This document shows positions 1-7,881 of a stretch of DNA of 35,281 nucleotides, one piece after another (the first letter of the stretch is position 1; the number at the start of each line of letters is the position of its first letter). The notes under the pieces are model-generated. The model was given only the letters and a program-made list of their open reading frames with translations. It did not search any database and was not told the origin of the DNA. The DNA is from Acidimicrobiales bacterium (GTDB lineage Bacteria; Actinomycetota; Acidimicrobiia; Acidimicrobiales; Iamiaceae), in the NCBI GenBank assembly GCA_025463985.1, contig JAODBM010000077.1, forward strand, positions 1 to 35,281, read 5' to 3'. The translations under genes were made by a program, and so were the position numbers.

Positions 1-402
1 GGCCGCCGCGACCGCCGCGCGCCACTCGGTGAGGTCGACCGCGCGGGCGGCCAGGTCGGCGGCCGGCGCCTCGGCCAGCACGAGCGTCGCCGCCGCGTCC
101 TCGACGAGGAACCGCTGCTCGGGCGGCGCGAGCGCGCCGTTGACGCCGACCCAGATGGCGCCGAGGCGCATCGCTCCGTGGAAGGCGACCACCACGTCGG
201 CCTCGTTCGGCAGCGAGACCGCGACGCGATCGCCGGGTCGCAGGCCGAGGTCCCGGAGCGCGTGCGCAGCGCGGTCGGCCTCCTGGTCGAGCTCGGCATA
301 GGAGAGCCGCCGGGAGCGGGTGACGAGGGCCTCACGGTCGGGGTCGGCGGCGAGCGCGCGGTCGAACACCCTTGCCACCGTCGCGGGCATGACCGGCTCC
401 AT
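1..402 (-). CDS. Acyl-CoA synthetase (AMP-dependent ligase), N-terminal fragment
   Basis: The reverse strand from the ATG at 402 stays open for 134 codons to the left edge, so the gene is cut off by the window. The protein begins MEPVMPATVARVFDRALAAD and continues with features of the N-terminal subdomain of adenylate-forming ligases: a LSYAELD segment (about residues 33-39), a GDRVAVSLPN segment (about 55-64) and an AFHGAMRLGAIWVGVN stretch (about 70-85). The ATP-binding P-loop and the C-terminal lysine lie outside the window. Such enzymes activate a carboxylic acid to an acyl-CoA through an acyl-adenylate; the substrate cannot be told. It is divergent from the acyl-CoA dehydrogenase operon, and the gap between them holds one copy of the shared TGAC-N6-GTTAG site, so both directions may be controlled together. 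Confidence 0.85.
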   Translation of the reverse strand, partial: MEPVMPATVARVFDRALAADPDREALVTRSRRLSYAELDQEADRAAHALRDLGLRPGDRVAVSLPNEADVVVAFHGAMRLGAIWVGVNGALAPPEQRFLVEDAAATLVLAEAPAADLAARAVDLTEWRAAVAAA

Positions 403-424
403 CGCGGCGGGATCCTACGCGCGA

Positions 425-439
425 CTAACGTTGGCGTCA
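425..439. promoter_or_regulatory. Operator copy A, TGAC-N6-GTTAG
   Basis: Read on the minus strand the site is TGACGCCAACGTTAG. It sits in the 60-bp divergent gap between the acyl-CoA ligase (start 402) and the acyl-CoA dehydrogenase operon (start 463). It is one of six exact matches to TGAC-N6-GTTAG, all of them in promoter gaps of this window. That it is an operator for the TetR protein at the right edge is inference. Confidence 0.7.
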
Positions 440-462
440 GGTACGGAAGAGGGGCCCCGCAC

Positions 463-1611
463 ATGGACTTCGATCTCGGCGAGGAGGCGGCGCTCCTCCG
501 CGGCCGCCTCCGGGCGCTCATCGACGCCAACATGCCGCCCGGCTTCCTCGGCGCCTTCACCGACGACCCCTCCGACCTCGCGACCACCCAAGAGTTCTGC
601 GCGCTGCTCGCCCGCGAGGGCCTGCTCACCGTGGCCTGGCCGACCGAGTACGGCGGCCAGGGCGGCAGCGTCTGGGCGCAGACGGTGGTGCGCGAGGAGA
701 TGTGGGCGCACCACGAGCCCCGCGGCGCGCAGTACATGGGCCTCAACTGGGTGGGGCCGGCGATCATGGCCTTCGGCGACGACGAGCAGAAGCGCCGGCA
801 CCTGCCGCCGATCGCCGAGGGGTCGGTCATCTGGTGCCAGGGCTTCAGCGAGCCCGACGCCGGGTCGGACCTCGCGGCGCTGAGCACCCGGGCCACCGAG
901 GACGGCGACGGCTGGCGCCTCCGGGGCCAGAAGATCTGGACGTCCTACGCCGGCATGGCCCAGTGGTGCGTGCTCGCCGCACGGGTGGGGCCGGGTGAGC
1001 GCCACGAAGGCATCACGATGTTCCTCGTGCCGATGGATGCCCCGGGCATCACGGTCGTGCCCATCGAGTCGATGCTCGGGCCCCACCACCTCAACGAGGT
1101 CTTCCTCGACGACGTGCCGGTCGGACCCGACGGGCTGCTCGGCGAGGTCGGCGGCGGCTGGTCGGTCATCCGTCGAGCGCTCGCGCACGAGCGCGTCGGC
1201 ATCGCCCGCTACGCCCGCTGCGAGCGGCTGCTCTCGCTGATGGCCGGCGAGCTGCGGGCGACGGCGGGCCGCCTGCCCGACCACCTCGCGGTCCAGTGGG
1301 CGCGGGCGCTGACCCAGGTGCGGGTCGCCCGGCTGCTCGCGTACCGCGCCGTCCTCGCCCAGGAGGCCGGCGGACCGCCCGACGCCGCGGCCAGCGCCGC
1401 CCGGATCGCCGTGACCAGGTGCGACCAGCTCGTGGCCGAGCTGCTGTTCCAGGTGCTCGCCGAGCGCAGCTTGGAGGCCGGGCCGAGCGCGCCGCTCGCC
1501 GGTGCGATCGAAGACCACTGGCGCTATGCGCAGGCCGCCACCGTCGCCTCCGGCACCCTCGAGGTGCAGCAGATGATCGTGGCCAAGGATCTGCTCGGGC
1601 GGAGCCGGTGA
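463..1611 (+). CDS. Acyl-CoA dehydrogenase, large (alpha-like) subunit
   Basis: This 382-residue protein (MDFDLGEEAALLRGRL...) has the acyl-CoA dehydrogenase fold. The family signature QGFSEPDAGSD lies at residues 126-136, followed by the middle beta domain and a C-terminal helical domain. ATG 463 is preceded by a purine-rich AGAGGGG; the reading frame is open further upstream, but that would run through the divergent promoter. The Glu of the classic C-terminal EGT motif is replaced by Ser363 (A-S-G-T-L-E-V-Q). Glu243 and Glu254 in the helix-G region are candidate bases, as in relatives that use a Glu there. The stop overlaps the start of a shorter dehydrogenase-like gene, the arrangement seen for the alpha2beta2 FadE pairs of actinobacterial steroid side-chain degradation. 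Substrate unknown. Confidence 0.9.
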   Translation: MDFDLGEEAALLRGRLRALIDANMPPGFLGAFTDDPSDLATTQEFCALLAREGLLTVAWPTEYGGQGGSVWAQTVVREEMWAHHEPRGAQYMGLNWVGPAIMAFGDDEQKRRHLPPIAEGSVIWCQGFSEPDAGSDLAALSTRATEDGDGWRLRGQKIWTSYAGMAQWCVLAARVGPGERHEGITMFLVPMDAPGITVVPIESMLGPHHLNEVFLDDVPVGPDGLLGEVGGGWSVIRRALAHERVGIARYARCERLLSLMAGELRATAGRLPDHLAVQWARALTQVRVARLLAYRAVLAQEAGGPPDAAASAARIAVTRCDQLVAELLFQVLAERSLEAGPSAPLAGAIEDHWRYAQAATVASGTLEVQQMIVAKDLLGRSR

Positions 1612-2582
1612 ACCCGGTCCTGCCGCAGGAAGCGGTCGAGTTCGCCGGGACGGCTCGGCGCGCGTTCGAGTCGCTCGGCGGCGTCGACGTGGCCCGCCGG
1701 GCCGAGGCCGACCCCGACTCGCGCGAGGACGTCGCCAAGCTCCTGGCCGACCTCGGCGTCGACGAGCTCGACCCGCTGGCCGATCCCGAGCAGGCCGCGG
1801 CCGCGGCGGCGCTGTGCGAGGCCGCCGGCCGGGTCGCCCTCCCCTATCCCGTGGGCGGCGTGGTGCTGCGCAGCGCGGCAGGCCTGCCGGTGGCGGCGGT
1901 GCCGGCGGCGCCGGTGCGGGTGGACCACGGTGACCTGTTCGACATGTGGCTCGCGTGCGGGCCAGCCGGAGAGACGATGCCGGCTCGGGCAGTCGGCGCG
2001 CCGCTGGGCACGCGCCTCGGCCCCTTCGTGACCGATCTCGAACCCGTCGGTGGCGCGGCCGAGGACGTCCTCGACCCAGCCTCCGGACAGGCGCTGCTGG
2101 CCTGGTGGCTGACGCTGTCGGCCTGGACGATCCTCGGCGGGCTCGACCGCGCCGTCGAGCTGGCCACCGCCCATGCCCAGGACCGCATCCAGTTCGGCCA
2201 GCCGCTCACCGCGTTCCAGACGGTGCGGTTCCAGCTCGCCGACGCCGCCATCGCGGTCGCTGGGCTGCGCGAGCTGGCGCTGTTCACGCTCTGGCGCCTG
2301 CACGCCGCCCCCGACCACGCATGGCCCGACGTCGTGGCGCTGCGCTCCCACGCGCTCGACGTGGCTCGCCCGGTGCTGCGGGCCACCCAGCAGCTACATG
2401 GCGCGTCGGGCCTGTGCGACGAGGTCGACATCTGCGTGCTCGTCCGCCACCTCCAGCCCGCGCTCCGGCTCCCGGCCGGAGCCGAGGACACCGCCCGCGA
2501 GCTGGCGGCGGCCATCGCGACCGATGGCTTCGACGGGCTGTTCCCGCATGGGGCGACCGCCGGCGACCGGACGAGCGCGTGA
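1608..2582 (+). CDS. Acyl-CoA dehydrogenase, small (beta-like) subunit
   Basis: The GTG start at 1608 overlaps the previous TGA (GTGA), so translation is probably coupled. The 324-residue product is shorter than a full acyl-CoA dehydrogenase (about 380). It keeps the C-terminal domain signature RIQFGQPLTAFQTVRFQLAD, whose Arg and Gln-Phe-Gly normally contact FAD across the subunit interface, and a helical tail with QQLHGASGLCDE. The N-terminal half is degenerate and I see no GFSEP-type signature. This fits the smaller partner of a heterotetrameric acyl-CoA dehydrogenase such as FadE28 with FadE29 in mycobacteria, where active sites form between unlike subunits. The pairing is inferred from order, size and overlap. 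Confidence 0.85.
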   Translation: MNPVLPQEAVEFAGTARRAFESLGGVDVARRAEADPDSREDVAKLLADLGVDELDPLADPEQAAAAAALCEAAGRVALPYPVGGVVLRSAAGLPVAAVPAAPVRVDHGDLFDMWLACGPAGETMPARAVGAPLGTRLGPFVTDLEPVGGAAEDVLDPASGQALLAWWLTLSAWTILGGLDRAVELATAHAQDRIQFGQPLTAFQTVRFQLADAAIAVAGLRELALFTLWRLHAAPDHAWPDVVALRSHALDVARPVLRATQQLHGASGLCDEVDICVLVRHLQPALRLPAGAEDTARELAAAIATDGFDGLFPHGATAGDRTSA

Positions 2583-2601
2583 CCCGACGACCAGGAGGAA
2601 C

Positions 2602-3819
2602 ATGACGACCGATCACGACCAGGCGGCGGGCGAGGCTGCGGCCCCCGGCCTCGACACCTCGGACCTCGACCGCTACATGGGCGTGCCCATGCGGCCCGGC
2701 GAGCTGACCGAGCCGGTGGCCCGCAACGACATCCGGCGGTGGGTGCAAGCGATGCACTACCCGAACCCGTTGCACTACGACGCCGCGTGGGCCGCGGCGA
2801 GCCGGTTCGGCGACATCGTGGCGCCCCAGTCGTTCGCCGTCGCCTGCGACACCAGCCACGGCTGCTCGCCGGCCCAGGTCGGGCGGATCCCCAACTCACA
2901 CCTCATCTTCGGCGGCGACGACTGGTGGTTCTTCGGGCCCCGCATCGCAGCCGGCGACCTGCTCGTCTGCCACCGGATGCCGTACGACTACCGGGTCACC
3001 GAGACCAAGTTCGCCGGGCCGACCTGCTTCCAGCGGGGCGACACGCTCTACATCAACCAGCGGGGCGAGCGGGTGGCCCAGCAGCGCTCCACGGCCATCC
3101 GCTACCAGGTGAAGGCGGCCAAGGAGAAGCAGCTGTTCGACCAGCCCACCGAGCCCGAGTGGACCGACGAGCGGCTGGCCGAGATCGAGGAGCGCAAGGG
3201 GGCCTACATCCAGCAGATCCAGGAGCTGGCCCACGCCCCCCGCCTCTTCGCGGACGTGCACAAAGGCGACCAGCTGGCCGAGCACATCCTCGGGCCGCAC
3301 AGCCTCGCCAGCTTCACAACCGAGTGGCGGGCGTACCCGATGACGACGTGGGGCGGCATGGCCAAGGGCCCGACGACGGTGAGCGCGGAGGAGCTCGGCT
3401 ACACGAAGGAGATGGCCGGCTACGAGGGCGACAAGCGCATGGAGCGGCTCAACCCCGAGCTCACCGACGGCGCCTACTACGGCCCGTCCCGCGGCCACCT
3501 CCAGCCCCGGTGGGCGCAGCACGTCGGCATGCCCCGCGGCTACGGCTACGGCGCGTCGATGGGCGCGTGGGTCCTCGACTACGTGTCGGGGTGGGCCGGC
3601 GAGTGGGGCTTCATCACCCAGGCCAGCGCGCAGTACCGCAACCCGGCGTTCACGGGCGACATCACGATCATCGCCGGCGAGGTCGAGGAGACGCGGGTGG
3701 AGCGCCGCAAGCACCTGGCGGCCGTGCGGGTCGAGCTGCGCAACCAGGACGACGCCATCCTCGCCCGCGCCCGGGTCGAGGTCGAGCTGCCCGCCGACGA
3801 CCCGACGGCCGGCCGATGA
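2602..3819 (+). CDS. FAS1-like/MaoC-type two-hotdog acyl dehydratase
   Basis: A strong AGGAGGAA (2593-2600) precedes the ATG at 2602. The 405-residue protein has the length of a double-hotdog enoyl-CoA hydratase or dehydratase. The N-terminal half carries WVQAMHYPNPLHYD with N55, P56, H58 and D60, followed by the FGDIVAPQSFA segment typical of MaoC and FAS1-type dehydratase domains. The C-terminal half (GWAGEWGFI...QYRNPAFTGD) is a second hotdog lacking an NPxH motif. In the usual D-x-N-P-x-H motif the Asp would be at residue 53, which is Tyr here, so catalysis may differ. Lying just downstream of the dehydrogenase pair, it probably hydrates the enoyl-CoA they form. Its TGA overlaps the next ATG. 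Confidence 0.85.
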   Translation: MTTDHDQAAGEAAAPGLDTSDLDRYMGVPMRPGELTEPVARNDIRRWVQAMHYPNPLHYDAAWAAASRFGDIVAPQSFAVACDTSHGCSPAQVGRIPNSHLIFGGDDWWFFGPRIAAGDLLVCHRMPYDYRVTETKFAGPTCFQRGDTLYINQRGERVAQQRSTAIRYQVKAAKEKQLFDQPTEPEWTDERLAEIEERKGAYIQQIQELAHAPRLFADVHKGDQLAEHILGPHSLASFTTEWRAYPMTTWGGMAKGPTTVSAEELGYTKEMAGYEGDKRMERLNPELTDGAYYGPSRGHLQPRWAQHVGMPRGYGYGASMGAWVLDYVSGWAGEWGFITQASAQYRNPAFTGDITIIAGEVEETRVERRKHLAAVRVELRNQDDAILARARVEVELPADDPTAGR

Positions 3820-4814
3820 CCCCTGCTGCGAGCGGGGACCGTCCCGTCATCCTGGCCACCGCGCCCTTGCGCGGTCCCGGCCTCGACGCGCTACGCGAGC
3901 TGGGCACGCTCATCTGCGATCCGTGGATCGACCAGCGCCCGTTGCGCATCTACAACGCCGAGCAGCTGGCCGAGCGGGCCGCGGCCGAGGGCGCCACCGT
4001 GCTCATCTGCGAGGCCGACGAGTGCAAGGGGCCGGTGTTCGACCTGCCCCTCTTCGCCATCGGCTCGACCCGCGGCGATCCCACCAACGTGGACGTCCCC
4101 GGCGCCACCGAGCGCGGCATCCCCGTGCTGCGGGCGCCTGGCCGCAACGCCGACGGCGTGGCCGAGCTGGCGGTGGCGATGCTGTTCGCCGTCACCCGCC
4201 ACCTGCTGCAGGCCGACCGCGACGTCCGCCAGGGCCGGATCTTCGCCGACGGCACGATCCCCTACCAGCGGATGCGGGGCTGGCAGCTGGCCGGCCGCAC
4301 GGTCGGGCTCGTCGGCCTCGGCGCGGTGGGCCGGGCCGCCAAGTGGCGGTTCGAGGGCCTGGGCATGCGGGTGATCGCGGCCGACCCGTTCAGCCCCGAC
4401 GCCACGCACGACCTCGACGACCTGCTGGCCGAGGCCGACGTCGTGTCGATGCACGCCGCGGTCACGCCGGAGACGCTGCGCCTGATGTCCGCGGAGCGCT
4501 TCGCGCGCATGCGGCCGGGCGCCGTCTACGTCAACACCGCCCGCGCCGGGCTGCACGACCTGGACGCGCTGGTCGCGGCCCTGCAGTCGGGCCACGTGTC
4601 GGCGGCGGCGCTCGACCACTTCGACGGCGAATCCATCGCGGTCGACCACCCGCTCACGTCCATGGACAACGTGCTGCTCGCCCCCCACATCGGCGGCGCC
4701 ACCTACGACACGGAGACCACCCACACCACGCAGATGGCCGACGGGCTCGCCGCGCTGCTACGTGGTGAGTCCCCCGCCAACCTCGCCAACCCGGAGGTCC
4801 GCGCCCATGGCTGA
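3816..4814 (+). CDS. D-isomer-specific 2-hydroxyacid dehydrogenase
   Basis: The ATG at 3816 overlaps the upstream stop as ATGA. The 332-residue product has the two-domain NAD(P)-dependent D-2-hydroxyacid dehydrogenase architecture. VGLVGLGAVGR is the Rossmann dinucleotide loop. The catalytic Arg-Glu-His triad is recognisable as R243 (NTARAG), E272 (FDGE) and H291 (APHIGGAT), with the spacing expected for phosphoglycerate or glyoxylate/hydroxypyruvate reductase relatives. The NADGVAELAVAMLFAVTR helix is also typical. It reduces a 2-oxoacid or oxidises a 2-hydroxyacid; the substrate is unknown. With the aldolase that follows and the FGGY kinase of the same putative regulon, it suggests that short sugar acids or hydroxyacids are handled here. 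Confidence 0.88.
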   Translation: MTPAASGDRPVILATAPLRGPGLDALRELGTLICDPWIDQRPLRIYNAEQLAERAAAEGATVLICEADECKGPVFDLPLFAIGSTRGDPTNVDVPGATERGIPVLRAPGRNADGVAELAVAMLFAVTRHLLQADRDVRQGRIFADGTIPYQRMRGWQLAGRTVGLVGLGAVGRAAKWRFEGLGMRVIAADPFSPDATHDLDDLLAEADVVSMHAAVTPETLRLMSAERFARMRPGAVYVNTARAGLHDLDALVAALQSGHVSAAALDHFDGESIAVDHPLTSMDNVLLAPHIGGATYDTETTHTTQMADGLAALLRGESPANLANPEVRAHG

Positions 4815-5469
4815 CGCGCCACCGTCGCCCACCACCACGCCGGAGGAGGTGCTCCGCGCCGCGAAGCAGATGCTCGCCGACGGTCTCGTGGAGGGCACCT
4901 CGGGCAACATCTCCGGCCGCCTGCCCGACGGCCTCGTGTGCCTGTCCCCCTCGTCGGTGGCCTACGACACGATGACGCTCGACGACCTCGTGATCGTCGA
5001 CCTCGACGGGTCCGTGGTCAGCGGCGAGCGGTCCCCGACCACCGAGAAGGACCTCCACCTCGGGGCCCTGCGGCGCTACCCCGAGCTGGGTGCGGTGATC
5101 CACACGCATGCCGTGTACGCCACGATGTTCGCCCTCGCCCACGAGCCGATCCCGGCCGTGATCGAGGAGGTCGTCGTCTACGTGGGCGGCGACGTGCCGT
5201 GCTGCGAGTACAAGGGCACCGGCACCGCGGATCTCGGCGACGAGGTGGCCGCCCACCTCGCGGACCGAGGTGCGGCCCTGCTGGCCAACCACGGCCTCGT
5301 GACGTGTGCCGGCACGCCGGCCAAGGCCCTGCACATCGCCGCGCTGGTGGAGCGCACGGCCAAGATCGTGTGGGGCGCGCGGGCCATGGGCGCGACCATC
5401 CACCCGCTCCCCGAGAAGGTGAACCGGGACATGGCCGGCGTCTACCGGTACATCCGGGAGAACCCATGA
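4807..5469 (+). CDS. Class II aldolase/adducin-family aldolase
   Basis: The ATG at 4807 lies 8 nt inside the preceding gene. The 220-residue protein matches the length of L-fuculose-1-phosphate aldolase and carries its motifs: GTSGNIS near the N-terminus, SPSSV, the catalytic Glu80 in T-E-K-D-L-H, and zinc ligands H99 and H101 in HTH with H162 in ANHG. These enzymes cleave phosphorylated ketoses, or in some relatives decarboxylate or epimerise phosphosugars, using Zn2+. The FGGY kinase at 9883-11268 could supply a phosphorylated substrate. The aldol specificity cannot be deduced. The stop overlaps the next start (CCATGA). Confidence 0.88.
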   Translation: MADAPPSPTTTPEEVLRAAKQMLADGLVEGTSGNISGRLPDGLVCLSPSSVAYDTMTLDDLVIVDLDGSVVSGERSPTTEKDLHLGALRRYPELGAVIHTHAVYATMFALAHEPIPAVIEEVVVYVGGDVPCCEYKGTGTADLGDEVAAHLADRGAALLANHGLVTCAGTPAKALHIAALVERTAKIVWGARAMGATIHPLPEKVNRDMAGVYRYIRENP

Positions 5470-5900
5470 CGGGTGCGCGGGCGGCCGAGCCGAGCGAGCA
5501 GGGGGCGGTCTTCGACGGTCCGGCACGGGCCGTGATCGCCGCCGCGCTCGACGCGCAGGTGCCCGGGTCGGTCGCGCTCGGCGCCGTCGACTACGTCGAG
5601 CGGTTGCTGACCGCGCTCGACCACGACCCGCCCCGCCTCTGGGCCGCGCCCGAGGGCTCGGGCCAGGCGTGGTTGGAGGTGGGCGTCTGGGAGCGGGCGG
5701 CATGGGCGCAGCGGATCGCCGAGATGCACGCCGCGTACGACCGCGTCGCCGCCGGCGAGCCGACCGAGGCCGACGTCCGCCTGGTCCACGAGCACGCCTG
5801 CGAGGCGACGTTCGGCGACCCCGCCTACGGCGGCAACCGCGACGGGGCCGGCTGGCGCCAGATCGGCTTCCCCGACCCGCTGTTCCCCCCGGCCCGATGA
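5466..5900 (+). CDS. Gluconate 2-dehydrogenase subunit 3-family protein (GMC partner)
   Basis: This 144-residue protein starts at ATG 5466, overlapping the aldolase stop. Its C-terminal part contains ATFGDPAYGGNRDGAGWRQ followed by IGFPDP, the hallmark of the small (gamma) subunit of FAD-dependent gluconate or glucose dehydrogenases. Known members help to mature or export the GMC-type catalytic subunit, usually carrying a Tat signal. Here the N-terminus (MTGARAAEPSEQGAVFDG) shows no twin-arginine signal and no hydrophobic segment, so the complex is probably cytoplasmic or exported in another way. The matching GMC dehydrogenase lies just downstream. Confidence 0.85.
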   Translation: MTGARAAEPSEQGAVFDGPARAVIAAALDAQVPGSVALGAVDYVERLLTALDHDPPRLWAAPEGSGQAWLEVGVWERAAWAQRIAEMHAAYDRVAAGEPTEADVRLVHEHACEATFGDPAYGGNRDGAGWRQIGFPDPLFPPAR

Positions 5901-6010
5901 TGCGCGATGAGGTACCTGCCTCCCACCTGCGGGGACAGATCGAGGCCGGCCTGCCCGACGATCGGTGGGGCGAGCAGGCGCGCGTCCCGCTGCGGGGGGC
6001 GCGGCCATGA
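5897..6010 (+). CDS. Possible 37-residue small ORF coupled at both ends
   Basis: Between the small subunit and the GMC dehydrogenase, an ORF reads MMRDEVPASHLRGQIEAGLP and ends RVPLRGARP. Its ATG at 5897 overlaps the upstream stop as ATGA, and its own TGA (6008-6010) overlaps the GMC ATG at 6007, again as ATGA. It therefore fills the only gap in this operon with perfect four-base junctions on both sides. There is no strong ribosome-binding site and I do not recognise the peptide. It may be a real small protein, a translational relay to the GMC gene, or chance; GC-rich DNA often leaves frames open. Confidence 0.4.
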   Translation: MMRDEVPASHLRGQIEAGLPDDRWGEQARVPLRGARP

Positions 6011-7698
6011 CGACCGCCGATTGCGACGCGATCGTGATCGGCAGCGGGCCCGGGGGCGCGGTCGCAGCCGACGTGCTCACCGCGGCCGGCTGGTCGGTCA
6101 TCGTGCTCGAGAAGGGCCGCAACCACCTCGTCAGCCTCGACCCGCCGTACGAGCCGCTCCGGCACCTCTCCAACGACGAGATCGCGATGGTGCGGCGCCA
6201 CCTCCTCGGCCCCGATCCGCGCCTCGAACCCCGCACCTACCGCCGCCATGCCGACGACGGCGACCGCCTCCTCACCGGGGAGGTCAACAACCTGCCGTCG
6301 ACGGTCGGCGGTGGCGGCTACCACGCGGACGCCAAGCTCCCCCGGTTCCGCGAGGAGGACTTCGCGCTGCGCACGACCCGCGGGCCGATCGACGGCGCCG
6401 ACGTGCGGGACTGGCCGCTGACCTACGCCGACCTCGAGCCGCACTACGCCGAGGTCGAGCGCATCATCGGCGTGGCCGGCGAGACGGGGACCAACCCGTT
6501 CGCCGCGTGGCGCAGCTCCGGCTTCCCCATGCCACCGGGACCGGACATGCCGATGGCCCTCGTCACCACGGCGGCCGCAGCGCGCCACGGCCTGCACCCC
6601 TACCGCGCCCCGACCGGCGCGAACAGCGTCGAGTACGACGGCCGGCCGGCCTGCGTCGACTGCGGTTTCTGCGGCCGCTACGGCTGCCCGGTCGCGGCCA
6701 AGGGCGATCCGATCGCGTCGCTCCAGCGGATGCTGCGCACCGGCCGAGGCCAGGTTCGCCCCGAGGCGCTGGTCACCGAGATCGTGCTGGACGCCGCGGG
6801 CCGGCGGGCCACCGGCGTCCGCTACCTGGACCTCGCCCACCACCCCGACCCGCCGGTGATCGAGCTGCGGGCCGGCCGGGCGGTGATCGTGGCCGGCGGC
6901 GCGTTCGAGACGGCGCGGCTGCTCCTGCGCAACGGCCTCGGCGGCGACCTCGTCGGCCGACACCTCACCTATCACTTCCAGACGTTCACGGTCGGCATCT
7001 TCCCGGACGACACCGGCGGCGACCGCGGCCGCGACGTCACCCACCTCCACGACGACCTGATGATCGACACCCCCGAGCTGCTGGGCGCGGCCCGTGAGGC
7101 CGGGCTGCCGTGGCTGCGGGGCGGCGTGACCGAGCACGGGTCGGCCGCCGGGCCCGTCGACGAGGCGCTCATGTACCCGGGCGGCCCCCGCCACGCCGCG
7201 GCCATGGCCGACAGCAGCCTCCGCCGACGCATGTGGGTCCTGACCGTGCAGGGCGAGGACCTCGCGCAACCCGCGAACCGGGTCGACCTCGACCCGTCGG
7301 TCCGCGACGCCTGGGGCCTGCCGGCCGGGCGCGTCACCTACCGGCCGCACCGCCACGAGCTGGCCGCGTCGGCCTACGCGGCCGCGGTGCACGAGGCAGT
7401 CTTGGTCGACGCCGGCGCGCAGGCCGCCTTCTCGGCCACCTCGCCGCCCCAGCACGACATCGACCTCCACGCGTCCATCAACCCGATCGGCATCGCCCCC
7501 GCCAGCCGCCATGTGATGGGCACGGCCCGCATGGGCACCGACCCTGCGACCTCGGTCGTCTCGCCCGAGCAGCGCCTGTGGGACGTCGACAACGTCCTGA
7601 TCTGCGACTCGTCCGTCTTCGTCACGTCCGCCGGCTACAACCCCACCCTCACCCTCGCCGCGCTGTCCCACCGCGCCGCAACCCTGCTGACGGGTTGA
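6007..7698 (+). CDS. GMC-family FAD-dependent dehydrogenase
   Basis: This 563-residue flavoprotein begins MTTADCDAIVIGSGPGGAVAA; GSGPGG is the FAD-binding loop, followed by the acidic end of strand 2 in VLEKG. C216, C219, C222 and C227 form a CVDCGFCGRYGC cluster as in gluconate-dehydrogenase-type large subunits. The C-terminal HVMGTARMGTDP and CDSSVFVTSAGYNPTLT hold the GMC active-site His and Asn region. Such enzymes oxidise a sugar or alcohol hydroxyl and pass electrons to an acceptor rather than to O2. The upstream subunit 3-like gene is the expected partner; no cytochrome subunit is seen. It is the last gene of the operon, followed by a GC-rich hairpin. Confidence 0.9.
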   Translation: MTTADCDAIVIGSGPGGAVAADVLTAAGWSVIVLEKGRNHLVSLDPPYEPLRHLSNDEIAMVRRHLLGPDPRLEPRTYRRHADDGDRLLTGEVNNLPSTVGGGGYHADAKLPRFREEDFALRTTRGPIDGADVRDWPLTYADLEPHYAEVERIIGVAGETGTNPFAAWRSSGFPMPPGPDMPMALVTTAAAARHGLHPYRAPTGANSVEYDGRPACVDCGFCGRYGCPVAAKGDPIASLQRMLRTGRGQVRPEALVTEIVLDAAGRRATGVRYLDLAHHPDPPVIELRAGRAVIVAGGAFETARLLLRNGLGGDLVGRHLTYHFQTFTVGIFPDDTGGDRGRDVTHLHDDLMIDTPELLGAAREAGLPWLRGGVTEHGSAAGPVDEALMYPGGPRHAAAMADSSLRRRMWVLTVQGEDLAQPANRVDLDPSVRDAWGLPAGRVTYRPHRHELAASAYAAAVHEAVLVDAGAQAAFSATSPPQHDIDLHASINPIGIAPASRHVMGTARMGTDPATSVVSPEQRLWDVDNVLICDSSVFVTSAGYNPTLTLAALSHRAATLLTG

Positions 7699-7700
7699 CC

Positions 7701-7744
7701 GGCCCCCGCTGCCCCGGGGCGGGCGGGCGGGCGTGGCGGGGGCT
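7701..7744 (+). terminator. GC-rich hairpin just after the GMC gene
   Basis: GCCCCCGC at 7702-7709 can pair with GCGGGGGC at 7736-7743, extended by a G-U pair, starting 3 bases after the GMC stop codon. The loop is itself C- and G-rich. There is no T-run, so it is at best an actinobacterial-style terminator or a transcript-stabilising stem. The rest of the gap up to 7881 is GC-rich low-complexity DNA in which I see no gene. Confidence 0.3.
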
Positions 7745-7881
7745 GCCGGGGCCCAGCAACCGGCGGGCCTGCGGGCCGGCGACGCACCGGCGGACCGGCG
7801 AACGGGCGACGGGCCGGCAGGCCGACCGAGCTGCGGGCGGGCCGACGAGAGACTCGGCCGACGCCCTCCGCCAATCGCGAG

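Noticed and set aside
4654-7671. Open frame of 1005 codons on the minus strand opposite the first operon
   Set aside because: It lies antisense to five genes with clear catalytic motifs, its composition is Arg/Gly/Val/Asp-rich and it has no recognisable domain. It is a shadow of high GC at the third codon position.
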